Positions 1 through 10,985 of a DNA stretch of 64,000 nt are shown in pieces; positions within the stretch are counted from its first letter, which is position 1, and each line of letters begins with the position of its first letter. The DNA is taken from NCBI GenBank assembly GCA_951640165.1, contig OX621237.1:5146001-5210000 (forward strand). Reading direction: 5' to 3'. The position numbers were made by a program, and so were the translations under genes. This DNA comes from Pseudoips prasinana. Its lineage: Eukaryota > Arthropoda > Insecta > Lepidoptera > Nolidae. Below the pieces are notes generated by a model that made no database searches, had not been told where the DNA came from, and saw nothing but the letters and a program-made list of their open reading frames with translations.

Positions 1-458
1 GAGTGCTGTGAAGTGTAATGCTAAGAGGTTATATATACATTACAATAGAGGCTTATAGCTAGGTAAAACGTAACTATACAAAGAACACCGAATATGAAAT
101 ATCAAACAATAAAGTAATAACAACCTACTTTTATGTCTACAGCTAAATCCCAAAGAACATTGAAAAAAAAAACGAGACAGAACAGTAAAAAAAATACAGA
201 TACTTAATATAAACATAAATACGATAAACCATCAATGTCTGTTAAGAGTACTTTTTCCAAGAAAGAGGCTTTTAAAAATATCTTTTTTGAAGATGTGTTC
301 CGACAAGGCAAATATATCCACTTTTTAAACATTTTATTATAATTTTCTAATATTTGGTGAAGGGGTGCTCGTTCCCCAGCATTGGTTCGACACTTTGAGG
401 TGGCAAATAGAGGATGCCCATCAGGGTGGGGGGAGGGTCAGAATCACTTGTTTTCTGA
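1..458. other. AT-rich DNA without recognised feature
   Basis: No open frame of note and no repeat shared with the rest of the window until the repeat that begins at 459. Confidence 0.5.
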
Positions 459-576
459 CTTTTAAAGGCCGGCAACGCACCCGCGACTCCTCTGGAGTTG
501 CGAGTGTCCATGGGCGGCGGTGATCACTTACCATCAGGTGACCCGTTTGTCGATCACTGCCATAAAAAAAAAAAAA
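459..576 (+). repeat. Dispersed repeat R1, copy 1, with poly(A) tail
   Basis: Starts near CTTTTAAAGGCCGGCAACGC and ends in a 12-13 base poly(A). A second copy lies at 3014-3104, sharing the CCGGCAACGCACCCGCGAC and GTGTCCATGGG blocks. The A-tail and 5' truncation suggest a retroposed element (SINE or LINE 3' end). The family is not named with certainty. Confidence 0.6.
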
Positions 577-1628
577 CTCTCTAACTACTCTACGGATCAC
601 TGGTAAATGGTCACAAAGATTTCATTTTTTCTCGCAATTAATTATTATACTATATTTCACCCCGATTTTAATTTTTACACCCTGTTTTAAGTGTTATGAC
701 AGTTTTTTATTCACTCTATTTGACGCGAGTAAAGCACTTTATACGGAGGAGGCTTATGTGATACGATAAAATTGGGGAAATTTTGCATAATTGTTAACTA
801 CCCAGCAATACAGACATTTATTACACTAATGCGAGCGTTGTCTTAAAAACTCATATAACCTTCTCTTACTTGTAATTTATCTTAAAAATGAAACAAAGAC
901 AATTTTTTTGATGTCATCGTATTCATTTATCAACACAGATAGCAAAAGAAAATTCTTCTAATCCCGAAAAACTACGTTAGTTTTAATGAATCGTATTATT
1001 AGAATAGACTAGGGATGACAGAGTTGTCGCAATATAGCTGTCGAGGAGACCCTCGTCTTATGTCACGCTATTAATCACAAGCTGTATTAATGTACGTAGA
1101 GTTAGGATGATTCCGATGTGGCATAGCAGTACTCAGAAATATAAAGCTTTGATTAATTAATATTCGATCTAGTAGCTTTTAAAGAGATTAATTGTTGGCT
1201 CTATAAGCAGCTTTTAATAGAATTATATCATAGAATGATTTGCTCTTAGAACATCTTTTAAGAGAAGTAAATCATTGACTTAATACACTCTAGAAACATA
1301 TTTACTTTTTGAGACCAGTCGAGAACAGCTTTAAGAGAGGCAGCTATTAAGAGAAGTAACTAAAGGCGTTATTTTACTATGTAATGCGATTAAGCAAGGT
1401 AGATGATAACGTTTTTAGCTCAATGAGCAGCTTTTCTGAGAAGTAGAGTGACACTTTAGATAATATTCTCCAGTTTATCAATTTATACTTTGAATACCAT
1501 CTCAGTATATATATGAAAACCTATATGTACATAAAAATATTGATTCCTTCTGTAAAAGGAGCGATACGCATAATTAAAATACTAGATATAAGAATAATCT
1601 CATATTGCATACTACCCGTCTCTACAAA
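577..1628. other. AT-rich DNA without recognised feature
   Basis: About 1 kb in which I see no coding region, no tRNA-like boxes and no copy of the window's repeat families. Confidence 0.5.
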
Positions 1629-1993
1629 ATAAGTAACTCTTTTATGGGGCAATGTATAAGTTTCTATAACAAACTTCCCAATGATATTAAAGAATTGATA
1701 TGTTTAAAAGAATGATTAAAACCAAATTGTGTAGCAGGGCATATTACAAAATTTATGTTTATTTAAGTGATAAAAGTGCTTGGGATTGAGTTGTTCTGAG
1801 TCAACACACATGATTGTAATTAATCTTAAGTATATTTTATTTTAAAAAAAGATTCCTACTGAGTTTTCTGGCAGTGTTTCTCAGTAGCTGCCACGTCATG
1901 CACTGCACGGTAAGACAAAACAAAAAAATATGACGATTCCACATAAATGTAAAATTTTTACGGAAATAATTTTTGACTTTGACTTTGAATAAT
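1629..1993 (+). pseudogene. LINE 3' end: ORF2 C-terminal remnant plus 3' UTR
   Basis: The start still reads as a reverse-transcriptase C-terminal tail (FYNKLPNDIKEL-like), followed by a 3' UTR and a TTGACTTTGACTTT tail. A second, opposite-strand copy of the UTR lies at 14,480-14,800, sharing the ACACACATGATTGTAATTAA and CAGTAGCTGCCACGTCATGC blocks. These are 5'-truncated non-LTR insertions of one family, probably CR1/Jockey-like. Only the last codons and UTR survive. Confidence 0.65.
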
Positions 1994-2049
1994 AATAATA
2001 ACAAGCATTTATATCATAGCCATGTGCCATATGGTTATAGCCATGTGGT

Positions 2050-2285
2050 TTCCAACCTAGAAAGAATAACACGGCCCCCCGATACCATACCATGAGTGTC
2101 GTAAAGGGCGCCTAAGGGATACACCAGGTAGTCGGGCAGATGCGCCTCCTATCTACTAGCTACCACCTAACTGCGGTCGCCAACTCGCATGCCAATCACG
2201 GTAACTACGTCAAATCCCTCCAAATGGTAATGTAATAGAAACCTTTGGAGGTGGTCTATATCCTGCAGTTCACGCTATCAGGCTG
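2050..2285 (+). repeat. Dispersed repeat R2, copy 1
   Basis: Shares the blocks ACCAGGTAGT, CTAGCTACCACCTAACTGCG and GGAAACCTTTGGAGG (allowing changes) with 32,405-32,640 on the same strand and 11,820-12,035 on the opposite strand. No open frame and no clear termini. Probably a fragment of a retroelement 3' region. Confidence 0.5.
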
Positions 2286-2293
2286 ATGACATA

Positions 2294-2629
2294 TCTATAC
2301 ATATAATAAAATCGTAGGAAACTCAAAACTGTACAGTGAATATTTTTTGAAAAGGATGCTTGGGTATATATATACATTCGATATATACATATACATTCGA
2401 TATTGAAGCCAAAAATATAGTTTCTAGAATTTTTGTCTGTCTATCTGTTTGTCTGTATGTCCGGGCTAAACTCAAAAAGTACTGCATAGATTTACTTCAA
2501 TTTTTGCATGAATATTACTAAGATGTCGGGTCAACATATAGGCTACATATTATTACACTATCACCTACGAGGGAGGAGCTGTGATAATTTATAAAGTTTG
2601 ACGCGGGTAAAACCGCGGGGCACAGCTAG
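2294..2629 (+). mobile_element. Non-autonomous Helitron, copy 1
   Basis: Begins TCTATACATATAATAAAATC and ends in GGGCACAGCTAG, with a small hairpin just before the end (CGCGG-loop-CCGCG). It sits between an A (2293) and a T (2630). Helitrons typically have 5' TC, a 3' hairpin plus CTRR, insertion between A and T, and no target duplication. All four are seen. No Rep/helicase coding, so it depends on a partner elsewhere. Copies at 15,398-15,718 and 35,663-35,978 share both ends and the body. Confidence 0.8.
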
Positions 2630-3013
2630 TACAAAATAATTTCTAGAGTCAACTCCGATCATACTAAAATGTCTTATTTCATGTATTCTATGAACTTAAG
2701 GGCACTTAAACACTTATTCAAGTTACTTAACACTTAGAATTACGACTTGACTACACATTTATAGGAATCGAACACGTTTGTAACTCGCTTAATCCTATTT
2801 TCGTTAACGGTTAAATAATGAAACTTGGTACATGTTTCGGATATTTATACATACGATTAAAAGTAAGTGCGAGAATACCAAAAACTATTTTGAATCCCAA
2901 TTAGTTCCTTGGTTAGTTCTGAATAAGTAGGATGGTTAGGGTGTAAGGGGGGCACCGGAGCAGCATACCCGCGTTCCCGAGGTTCCACCCATCGGTCGCT
3001 AAGAAAAGTCCGG
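2630..3013. other. Unassigned DNA
   Basis: Ordinary AT-rich sequence. A slightly GC-richer stretch just before 3014 may be the start of the R1 copy, but it does not match copy 1. Confidence 0.4.
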
Positions 3014-3104
3014 CTTTTAAAGGCCGGCAACGCACCCGCGACACCTCTGGTGTTGCGAGTGTCCATGGGTGGCGGTGATCACTTACTATCAGGTGACCCA
3101 TGTC
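3014..3104 (+). repeat. Dispersed repeat R1, copy 2
   Basis: Matches 459-550 from CTTTTAAAGGCCGGCAACG through the ATCAGGTGACCC block. The poly(A) end is missing, so the copy is truncated at its 3' side. Confidence 0.6.
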
Positions 3105-3411
3105 CATGGCAGGTTAGGTTTAGGCCGTGCGAGGCGTACATACCCACCCGAAGACACTTTTTTATGCAGGTGGCATACGTAGGCATTCCCATTGCATTAA
3201 CAAAAATAAATGGATGGTTAGGTTGTAAAACTGTTATTACAGTTACTTTTAAGTGGCAACTTGCAATATTTTATTATAAAGTAGGAGTAATTTTGTTCAT
3301 ATTAATTAAAACATTTACCTGTATTTATTTTTACTTCAATATGTATAAAATCAAAGTTGCGGTCTATGGTGAACTACGTTTGGCCATAAAATGCATGTTG
3401 ATATTTAGACC
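3105..3411. other. Unassigned DNA
   Basis: No repeat match. A long frame crosses here but has no recognisable domain and overlaps the R1 copy, so I treat it as chance. Confidence 0.4.
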
Positions 3412-3412
3412 A

Positions 3413-3637
3413 TTGGCACACTGCCCCGCATGATGCAGCGTAGTGCGTGAGTGCGTGTTGTATCGTTGCTTGTAAGTATCTCCGTTTGTATAGAAAACAC
3501 GCACAGTCCAGCACACAGAACACGCATCTGCATGAACGTGCGGGGATGCAGTTTCAGTGTGTTGGACTGTGCGTGTGGCACACCGCCCCGCATAACGCAG
3601 CGTAGTGCGACGCTGCGTTATGCGTTATGTGCCAATC
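3413..3637. mobile_element. GC-rich MITE with imperfect inverted ends
   Basis: Both ends, read inward, start ATTGGCACA and then carry CGCAT..GCAGCG motifs. The right side also contains a local palindrome (GCAGCGTAGTGCGACGCTGC). About 225 bp, non-coding. Its superfamily is uncertain because no clean target duplication is visible. Confidence 0.5.
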
Positions 3638-3727
3638 GCCTTAATGTATCTTTGAATAAACCATAGTTATATCTAGGAATACTTGGTTCTAAGGGTTTGC
3701 TGGCCACTAGCTTCGTACTCATTTGCC

Positions 3728-3812
3728 TTGCAATTTAATAAAAAGAGGTAATTGTGGAGAGCTTTAGGGAAAGCCTTCGTCCAGCAGTGGACGTCTTTCA
3801 GCTAACTATAAT
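3728..3812 (+). pseudogene. RTE-type LINE 3' terminal remnant
   Basis: Carries the block GTCCAGCAGTGGACGTCTTTC that in other copies (6588-6715; 34,228-34,845 minus) encodes the end of the RTE reverse transcriptase, ...(F/Y)VQQW, just before the stop. Only the last ~25 codons remain, decayed. Confidence 0.6.
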
Positions 3813-4339
3813 GTGCTGACTAGCAATAGCAATAACGTTTGCAAGGCAAAATGTAAGTGGAATGTCTAAAAAGAATATGTAAATAGTGTAATTATATTGT
3901 TCTGAGTAATCAATCCATGGTGTTCTCGGCAAACTGTTACTTACACTTGATATTTATAAGTAGTTTAGTTTAAAGGGGTGAAAGTTATATGGGGTAGTAA
4001 ATTAAGATGTATCGGTGTTTGTGATGTATATATGGTGTCCCATGTTGACCTAACATCCATAGAAATGTTTTGAAAGTGTGGGCATTTCAACGGTCCCTTT
4101 AGTTTGGACTTGTTGTATTTCAAGGAAAGTCACTTCACGTGTTTATGCTGAGGAATGTCTTACCTCAAAGATAAATAACAACCATAATTGAAGTTCAGGG
4201 ATTATTGCTTGCTATAGACAAATTCAGTATGATATTAGGATCATACCAAATTTGGCTAGGAAGAGGAGGCAACACTGAGAGACAGAGAAGGTGAGCGTTG
4301 ATGCATCACAGCCCCCCTTAAACCTACATCTGAGTCGCA
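3813..4339. other. Unassigned DNA
   Basis: No coding or repeat signal that I can support. Confidence 0.4.
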
Positions 4340-4661
4340 AGTCTCACGCTACGTCCTACGTAGGCGGTTGAAAGCGAACGCGATTATGAAGCGGTGACAC
4401 GCGAATTCAATGCGATGCGGTGCGACGCGGTGGCGGTATCCTACGTGCACGCGAATCATCTCCCGACGCCGCAAAAACACGACGGCACCGCATCCTGTTC
4501 GCGCGAAAATATCAAGCCAACTGATCGCGTTCGTTTCATTTGGCGCCGCTCCGCACCGCGTTTTGTCACGTAGGACACTTCAATCGGTTTCGACTATTTG
4601 TTGTTTTCGCGCCGCTTCGCGTTCGCGTCTAGATCGCTCACGCAGGACGTCGCGTCAGACT
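4340..4661. mobile_element. GC-rich MITE with ~27-bp imperfect inverted repeats
   Basis: The left end AGTCTCACGCTACGTCCTAC and the inverted right end AGTCTGACGCGACGTCCTGC agree at most positions over about 27 bp. The interior is CpG- and GC-rich (GCGACGCGG, GCGGTGCG motifs), in strong contrast with the flanks. A 99-codon frame inside has no domain and reads as arginine-rich only because of the composition. Probably a non-autonomous DNA transposon. Confidence 0.6.
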
Positions 4662-4821
4662 CTGACAAGTGTTCCGTCCTCTATCACGCGATGGTCCCAG
4701 TTTCCGTGAAATGCTAAGAATTAGGTCTTCTTTCTCCACAACTCAGTTGTGATATACATACGTATTTTAAAAAATCCCAGCAAAAACGCCTCGCAATCTT
4801 TTTATGTATAATAATAAATTA

Positions 4822-5053
4822 TTATCTTGGGACAAATAACACACTGCCATCTGATCTCAAACTAGGCAGAACCTGTGATATGGCAACCAGAAAACTGATA
4901 AACATATTTATACTAAATACATATAATTAATCAATTACACTCAGGGTTAGAACAAATAATCGTGCTCCTCGCACACAGACGCATGGGGGTCGAACACACG
5001 ACCTGTGGCTTAGAAGTTAGGTCACTAATCACTAGCTAAACCAATAGGTCAAC
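4822..5053 (-). mobile_element. SINE-B copy (tRNA-derived)
   Basis: Read on the minus strand: a tRNA-like head with a B box close to GGTTCGANNCC (GTGTGTTCGACCCCC here), the GATTATTTGTTCTAACCC body, and the tail CTGCCTAGTTTGAGATCAGATGGCAGTGTG ending TTGTCCCAAGATAATAA. Same body and tail as 38,729 and 41,576. Family names A-E are mine. Confidence 0.65.
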
Positions 5054-6587
5054 ATAAATAGATATTTTCTAACAACGCCCTCCCTACTATAATCAATCCC
5101 TCAGTTGCGGCTTGACACTACAAACCCAATACAATTCCCGTACACAGAGCACATTCAAACTCAGCAGATAATAATTAAGTTGTCCAGATGGCCACGACAT
5201 CATAATGTTAGCAACATTTTGATGGAATGGCTATCTAGAAGCCGGTATTTTACAATAACTTCCGTTTTTAATTTTTATGGCATAAATAAAAAAAGACACG
5301 GATGACAGTATTTAAACTAGCAAACGATTAAAAAATGATGATGATGCAAATTACATAAAAAAAATGTTAATGTTATATAGAACTAAACATTTCTTTTGGT
5401 GCAATAAAGTGTACTCTATCTATCTATTAAAAAGTTTCTAAAACGAATTATTTTGGTGAATAGTATGCAGGGTATTTTTATGTCCTTATCAAAGCATATA
5501 TAATTGAGAATTTCCACGATATGCAGTCATGCGTAAATGTAGTCTACATACATTTCAAACCTGTGTAGGCATAAAATCATAAAACCTCGATGCTGTAACA
5601 CACCGCACCGTCGAGGAAGTAACAGTCCCCTACCCCAATTACTGTATCACCCTTTTCCCACTTAATATGATGGCAGTTTTCATAAATACCTCATGACTTC
5701 CACAAGCACTAAATTCATATCAAACATGCACAAAGCAATCCACATGACGTCACTAACACCATTAGACTCCGTCACCGTAGACAAAATTTTAATGAAAGCC
5801 TAATAACTCCCTCATAAATACAAAGCAACTATCAAAGTTTCCATTTAGATATTCAAAGGATGATGAAATATTCAACAGGAGGCCTAGGCATTCGTGGTGC
5901 GACAGGATTGTTAGATTAGTTAAATTTGATACAATGTCTGGTGCAATCTTCAGTCGCATATTGCTACGCTCAGTAATATAAAAGCCATCCCTGAATAGTT
6001 GTTTTGTTAAAGGTGCGGATTATATGTGCCCCTGAATGTGTCAGGTAGCACCAGGATCAAAGCATTTGAGACAACTATCAAAGTGAAAGGGTTTTAATAA
6101 TGAGGGCTGTTTAATCTGACCGTCTTGCATTACTGAGGAATTGAGGAAGAAATTTAAATCGCAAGTAAGTATTATAAACGCAAAGGTTTGTGTGGGTGTG
6201 AGTTAATAAGTGTATTACTCCTGTACACTGAAATAGTGTAGAAATATTCTTAAATAGATATCTCCATTTAAAATGAGAAAATTGCTCATAGGCAGAACAT
6301 GTTTTAGTAATATAGTTAATATATAAGTATTTCTAGGTAAATGTATTAAGATTTGCGGATTGTATCAAATAATTTCATCATAAATTACATTTAATTTATT
6401 ATAGCAATGTCATAGTCGTAAATGCTAAACTAAGATGAGAGACATTAGACGCATACCAGCGGCTTGACGTGCTAGGCAAAAAACTCATAGACAATTCTTG
6501 CCAGAAAATTATTTATGAATATGCCACGGTCCTTATCTTCCCTAACGTCCATTTAACTTTTTAAGTCTAGTAGTATAATAGTACAAT
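5054..6587. other. Unassigned DNA with one LINE-like 3' tail
   Basis: Mostly featureless. About 5380-5425 has TTTTGGTGCAATAAAGTGTA followed by a TCTA repeat, a form common at insect LINE 3' ends. Nothing else is recognised. Confidence 0.4.
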
Positions 6588-6715
6588 CAAGGATCGCGGG
6601 AAGCCGCTGGATGCGGGCTGCGAAGGACCGGCTATTGTGGAAATCCTTGGGGGAGGCCTTTGTCCAGCAGTGGACGGCTTTCTTTCGACTGACATGATGA
6701 TGATCTTGATGATAA
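6588..6715 (+). pseudogene. RTE-type LINE 3' terminal remnant with ATG-rich tail
   Basis: Encodes, with damage, the end of the RTE reverse transcriptase: a GSRWMRAAKDR-like stretch, then GEAFVQQWTAF and a stop, followed by a GACATGATGATGAT tail. Matches the 34,228-34,845 copy (opposite strand). Strongly 5'-truncated, as expected from target-primed reverse transcription. Confidence 0.75.
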
Positions 6716-7074
6716 CTATATATATTTTTTTTGGCTGACCGCCTGCTTTCTCACTTAACTTCTTGCCAATCATTTACGGACCAGTGAAAGCGTCTGGCTA
6801 TGAACCCCTATATACAATTTTTTAAAAAAATATTTTCAGTCCAGCAGATCCATAGTGCTAGTTACAATTTAACTTACATACTATGTTGGTATACATAATG
6901 AATTCATACCACATGGGCAGACTAACCGAACCTTAACAACATGTAGCTCGGTGAACCTACCAACCAGGGCTGAATCTAACTGTCCACCCACCATCCTCAG
7001 GACTCTGTTCGAGCTACGTTGCACCCTATTCATCAGTGATGCAATCTTATTCCGCATTACAATAGATTATGTTT
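6716..7074. other. Unassigned DNA
   Basis: No supported feature. A short block CATTTACGGACCAGTGA resembles one near 17,650 (CGCTTACGGACCGGTGA), so a decayed repeat is possible. Confidence 0.35.
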
Positions 7075-7488
7075 TAATAATATCCTGGCTCATAATTTAC
7101 ACACGGCCAACTGATCCCAAACTAAGCAGAGCTTGAACAATGGCAACAGATATTATTACATATACTACTTTTCTTTTGTAAATACATACTTAAATAGATA
7201 ATCGGACGTACTTAAGAAAGGTCAGGTCAGAAGTACCCTAAACCGGCGATCATGTATGAAGAATATTATGTCAGTAAACGAAGCGAAAGAGGTATCCAAG
7301 GATCGTGACAAATGGAAGTCCGTTGTCTCTGCCTACCCCTCTGGGAAACAGGCGTGAGTCTATGTATGTATGAAATATGTAAATAGATAATTACAGCCAA
7401 ACTTACGGACAAACAGACATCTGTCCTGGTTGGGAATCGAACCCACGACCTGCGGCGTGAAAGGCAAGCATTTACCAACCACGCCAAC
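7075..7488 (-). mobile_element. SINE-A copy, split by a LINE insertion
   Basis: The minus strand carries the tRNA-like head (GTTGGCGTGGTTGGTAAATG A-box region; B box GGTTCGATTCC) at 7382-7488 and the tail (GCTTAGTTTGGGATCAGTTG ... CCAGGATATTAT) at 7075-7202. The two halves are separated by the LINE fragment at 7203-7381. Confidence 0.75.
7203..7381 (+). mobile_element. 5'-truncated LINE fragment nested in a SINE
   Basis: Encodes the last part of a LINE ORF2 ([12 protein letters not shown]..., KEVSKDRDKWKSVVSAYPS, GKQA, stop) and ends GTGAGTCTATGTATGTATG. It is bounded by an exact 11-bp direct repeat, AAATAGATAAT at 7192-7202 and 7382-7392, the target-site duplication. The same LINE end occurs at 16,137-16,525 (+) and 48,731-48,885 (-). 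Confidence 0.8.
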
Positions 7489-8032
7489 ATGTGCTTTATT
7501 TCGAATACACTGATGGATATTTCGATAACAATTTCCGAACCACACACATCCTGATTTTCTGACCTATATAACCAGCACAGATTATCTAATTGTACTTAGA
7601 ACATTGTCTGATGTTGCTATTATGTGGTTCATCCTAGACCACAAGACACACCGCGTGGTCGCAACATGAATGGCCCGCCTTAACAATGCCGTAAACAGGC
7701 TTAGTTAGATACAATACGTCTTAGCATGTTTAGAGTATGTTATACTTGGTATTAACTGAGCAATATTGTATGCTTCAAGAGCGTTTGAGCGTTCTTTCGA
7801 TGTACATTACGTAAACACTAAGGTAATAGTATTTGTGTATGTTGTTATAGGAATACTAATATACTTCTCAGCTGGGGCGCATTGGATCCGGTGATAGCAT
7901 TGAAGCGCGACCGTCGTTTTAAACACAAGGTCCGTTATAATAATAATACTGAATTCATACCTAAATATAGACAGAACCATTCAGACAATATGTAGTATAA
8001 TTTAAATTTCAATACATAATATTAAAAACTTC
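7489..8032. other. Unassigned DNA
   Basis: No open frame or repeat match that I can support. Confidence 0.4.
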
Positions 8033-8250
8033 AACTAAACATAATCTCCTTGACAATAACTTAATACAAGCAATCTAAATATCACTACCATTATATAATA
8101 AATTGTATAAATCTTTTAACATTCCGTGTACCTAAATATCTGTAATAAGTAACTAGAAATAATAACTGTATTACTACAAACATGTTCTGACTATTTACAA
8201 GCGCTTTTTTAAAGTCTACGTGAATAAAATCTTTTTTTTTATTTATTTAA
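8033..8250 (+). repeat. LINE 3' UTR family R3, copy 1
   Basis: Runs from the AACATAATCTCCTTGACAAT block through GTAAAGTCTACGTGAATAAA-like sequence into a T-rich/ATTT tail. Copies at 31,205-31,475 (interrupted by a MITE), 39,299-39,497 and 42,146-42,344. This copy carries the uninterrupted GTGTACCTAAATATCTG site into which the MITE inserted in copy 2. Confidence 0.65.
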
Positions 8251-8380
8251 TTATTGTTACTAACAAATGTGAGTCATGTTACTTGAAATAAATAAATTAT
8301 TATTATTATTACATTATTATGGTATTCATTTTGTAGTCCTGATTGATTGCGCACTGGTTAAGATGGCCTCGCTACTAATT

Positions 8381-8500
8381 GACCTGTTGGCCCAGTGGTT
8401 GTAACCCTGACAGCTAAGCCAGAGGTCTTGGGTTCAAACCCCACCTATGGCAAAGCTCTCTGCGATGAGCACCATTATTTATTATGTGGCTAGGTTTAAT
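8381..8500 (+). mobile_element. SINE-B-like head (tRNA-derived)
   Basis: GACCTGTTGGCCCAGTGGTT resembles a tRNA A box region, and GGGTTCAAACCCC is a B box. The GCGATGAGCACCATTATTT body follows. The 3' part is lost. Confidence 0.6.
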
Positions 8501-9080
8501 TCATATACAACATGTAACTTAATTAACGCACATCCTGAAAATAGTTTGTTCAGAATCGTTTACTGAATCGATTTATATAATTTTTAATATAGGTATTTTT
8601 TTTCCAAAATAATTAAAACTACGGAAATTATTGTCGTATTAACCCTATACAGTCGAAATAAATTGAAATGGACCGTAAGTCAAATAATAAGACTTTTAAA
8701 ATTGCAGTATTCATACAAATTCCATCATTAAATACAAAATAAAGAAAAATAAACTTAATTCCAAGAAACTAATTTTGTAAATAACAATGCATATACATGT
8801 TAAATTAAAAATTCAGTGTATGTATTATGATATATATAATATTCTAATTGGGGTGTCTGAGGGTGTGCGTTAATTACGTTACATGTTGTATAATAGGAAA
8901 GTATTACTGTGCTGCATGGTGACGGCATCGAATATTAGAATATCATCACCCCATCTCGTCTCGCAGGGGCGTGGAAGTCAATCCGAGGGAATATCTATCT
9001 ACAAGAGGACGGGCAGCGGCTGTCTTCTGTGTACAATGACCATCTTACTGCGATCGCCAACCCGTTTGCCGCTTATGTGC
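8501..9080. other. Unassigned DNA
   Basis: AT-rich. A block at 8970-9075 (GGGCAGCGGC ... GCGATCGCCAACCC) faintly recalls repeat R2. No supported gene. Confidence 0.35.
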
Positions 9081-9495
9081 AAAACCTTTGGAATAAAAAT
9101 TGCACTATATATAAACAGTTCAAAAATAAATTGAAAGCGTATCTTCTCGAAAGATACTATATACATATATAGTTACTCTATACTCCATAGATAGTCTATA
9201 GTGTTTTATTTGACATGATATTATTATTATTATTGACATTTTGGTTTACATTTCATTTTCAATTCGTTCTAGATTGATGTATGTATTGTTTTCATTATTT
9301 TACATTTATGTTTTCGGTTATGTAGATTAAATTGACGTATGTATTGTTTTGATTTTTTATATTAATGTTTTTGGTTATGTTGGCTTATTAGAGAATTTAG
9401 ATAATATTGATAATTGTACTAATATTTTAATCTTTTATGTTACATTCAAACACAATTGATATTGTTTATGAATAAATGACTATGACTATGACCTT
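9081..9495 (+). pseudogene. LINE ORF2 C-terminus and 3' UTR remnant
   Basis: From about 9090 one frame reads WNKNCTIYKQFKNKLKAYLL followed by ERYY..., then a stop. This is the usual tail of CR1/Jockey-type reverse transcriptases (FKxxLKxxLL). About 320 bp of AT-rich UTR follows, ending with the repeated TATGAC tail (ATGACTATGACTATGAC). 5'-truncated retroposed copy. Confidence 0.7.
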
Positions 9496-9693
9496 TTTAA
9501 ATAACTAAATAAAATAAAAATGGTTTACGGACTTTTAAAAACAACTCCATCCGTCCGTCCATTGTAGTGGTATATTTTAATGAATACTGCAGATTCTATT
9601 GATTTGTAATGTAGAATATAATATATGTCACAACTGCTAACTGAATATTAATAAATCTGTACTAGGTGGTAACTTTCAAAGAAGTTAGTTTTT

Positions 9694-10061
9694 GTTGGCG
9701 TGGTTAGCAAATGCTTGCTTTCACGCCGGATTCGTGGGTTCGATTCCCACCCAGGACAGATATTTGTGTGCATGAACATGTCTGATTGTCCTGAGTCTGT
9801 GTGTCATTATCTATATGTATGTATTTATTTATTATTATTATTATTTTTTCCACTTTTTATTCCACGAAACTGACGGGCTTAAGCCAAGTCAGTATCAAGT
9901 TCCATTTGAGACTCATTATTATAATTATTATTTACAAAAGAAAAGTCGAATATGTAGTATATCAGTTATCTGGCTTCCATAGTACAACCTCTGCTTTGTT
10001 TGGGATCAGATGGCCGTGTGTAAATAATGTTACAAGATATTATTGTTACGTAATCCTTTTG
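9694..10061 (+). mobile_element. SINE-A copy with an internal insertion
   Basis: Head GTTGGCGTGGTTAGCAAATG, B box GGTTCGATTCC, body ACAGATATTTGTGTGCATGA and tail GATCAGATGGCCGTGTG are all present. Between the ATGTATTTAT block and ATTTACAAAAGAAAAG sits about 110 bp not found in other copies (TTATTCCACGAAACTGACGG ...), an insertion of unknown origin. Confidence 0.75.
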
Positions 10062-10772
10062 TTTTCGGGACTATTTCCTCCATCTTACCGGCTTACAGGA
10101 GTTGCAGTGGTTATGTAATACTTATACGAGTATTATGAAAATGCTTAATTTTCTCGTTACTTTAACTAAATACGCCTACGCTTAAAATAGAAGTCTCGCT
10201 TGCACTAGACTAATATGTTTTATAAACGTCCATTTAATAAAACAGAAACAGACTCAATCACCCAAAAGTTCAGAAGCCACTAACTAATATCAATATTAGT
10301 TCATAAATATTCAATCCACCTCCATAAAATAGATATCGCCTCTGGGCACATTAAAGATCTTTGAAGTCGTGAAAAATTAAAGCACCCGACGAATTGAATG
10401 ATATACCACCTAATTAGTAAATGGGCATTATTTATGTCCTTCCAAAGAGCTCGAGGCGAAAACCAAATGTCTCGGGAGTCGGGACGCAAGACGTGAACTA
10501 TGCCAGCGGTGCTTAAAGTTTGTCACAAGTTGTTATTAATTGAGTTTGAGTAGCGATAAGGCGGCGGAAGGCGTTTTGTAAATTTTGTTGCTAAGTATTA
10601 CGGGGGCGATTTAAATATGATGAATGTTAGTAGTAGTAGACGTTTACTGTTGAAGAAAATTACAGTAACATGCGGGTTTTTGAATCAGCGGAATTTGCAG
10701 GCGCAAAACAATAGAAAAAGGATTTTTATTAAAAAATCACATGAAGTTTAAGTAATAAGTTTATAATAGTTT
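10062..10772. other. Unassigned DNA
   Basis: No supported gene or repeat. Confidence 0.4.
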
Positions 10773-10985
10773 GAGACGTGGGCGCAGCGGCTAAGATAAT
10801 CGCCTCGCCACTTTATGTCCCGGGTTTGATTTTGGAGCAGGACAACTATTTGTATGACCCATAAATAGTTGTTCTGAGTCTGGATGTTAATTGTGTCTGG
10901 CTGCTATAAGTTCGAAAACCCAAGGATCCCGCGACACAGGGATCCATTTCTATAGTGCGGGCGTTGTCTTTAAAAAACAAAAAAG
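10773..10985 (+). mobile_element. SINE-E copy (tRNA-derived)
   Basis: A-box region GGGCGCAGCGGCTAAG, then a degraded B box (GGGTTTGATTTTGG), the palindromic AACTATTTGTATGACCCATAAATAGTTGTTC body, CCCGCGACACAGGGAT, GTGCGGGCGTTGT and an A-rich tail. Better preserved at 48,914-49,112. Confidence 0.7.

Noticed and set aside
3050..3433. 127-codon plus-strand frame
   Set aside because: Begins in repeat R1, changes composition midway and shows no domain or signal supporting a gene.
4410..4709. 99-codon plus-strand frame rich in Arg/Ser
   Set aside because: It lies in a GC-rich MITE with inverted ends; the composition explains the open frame.
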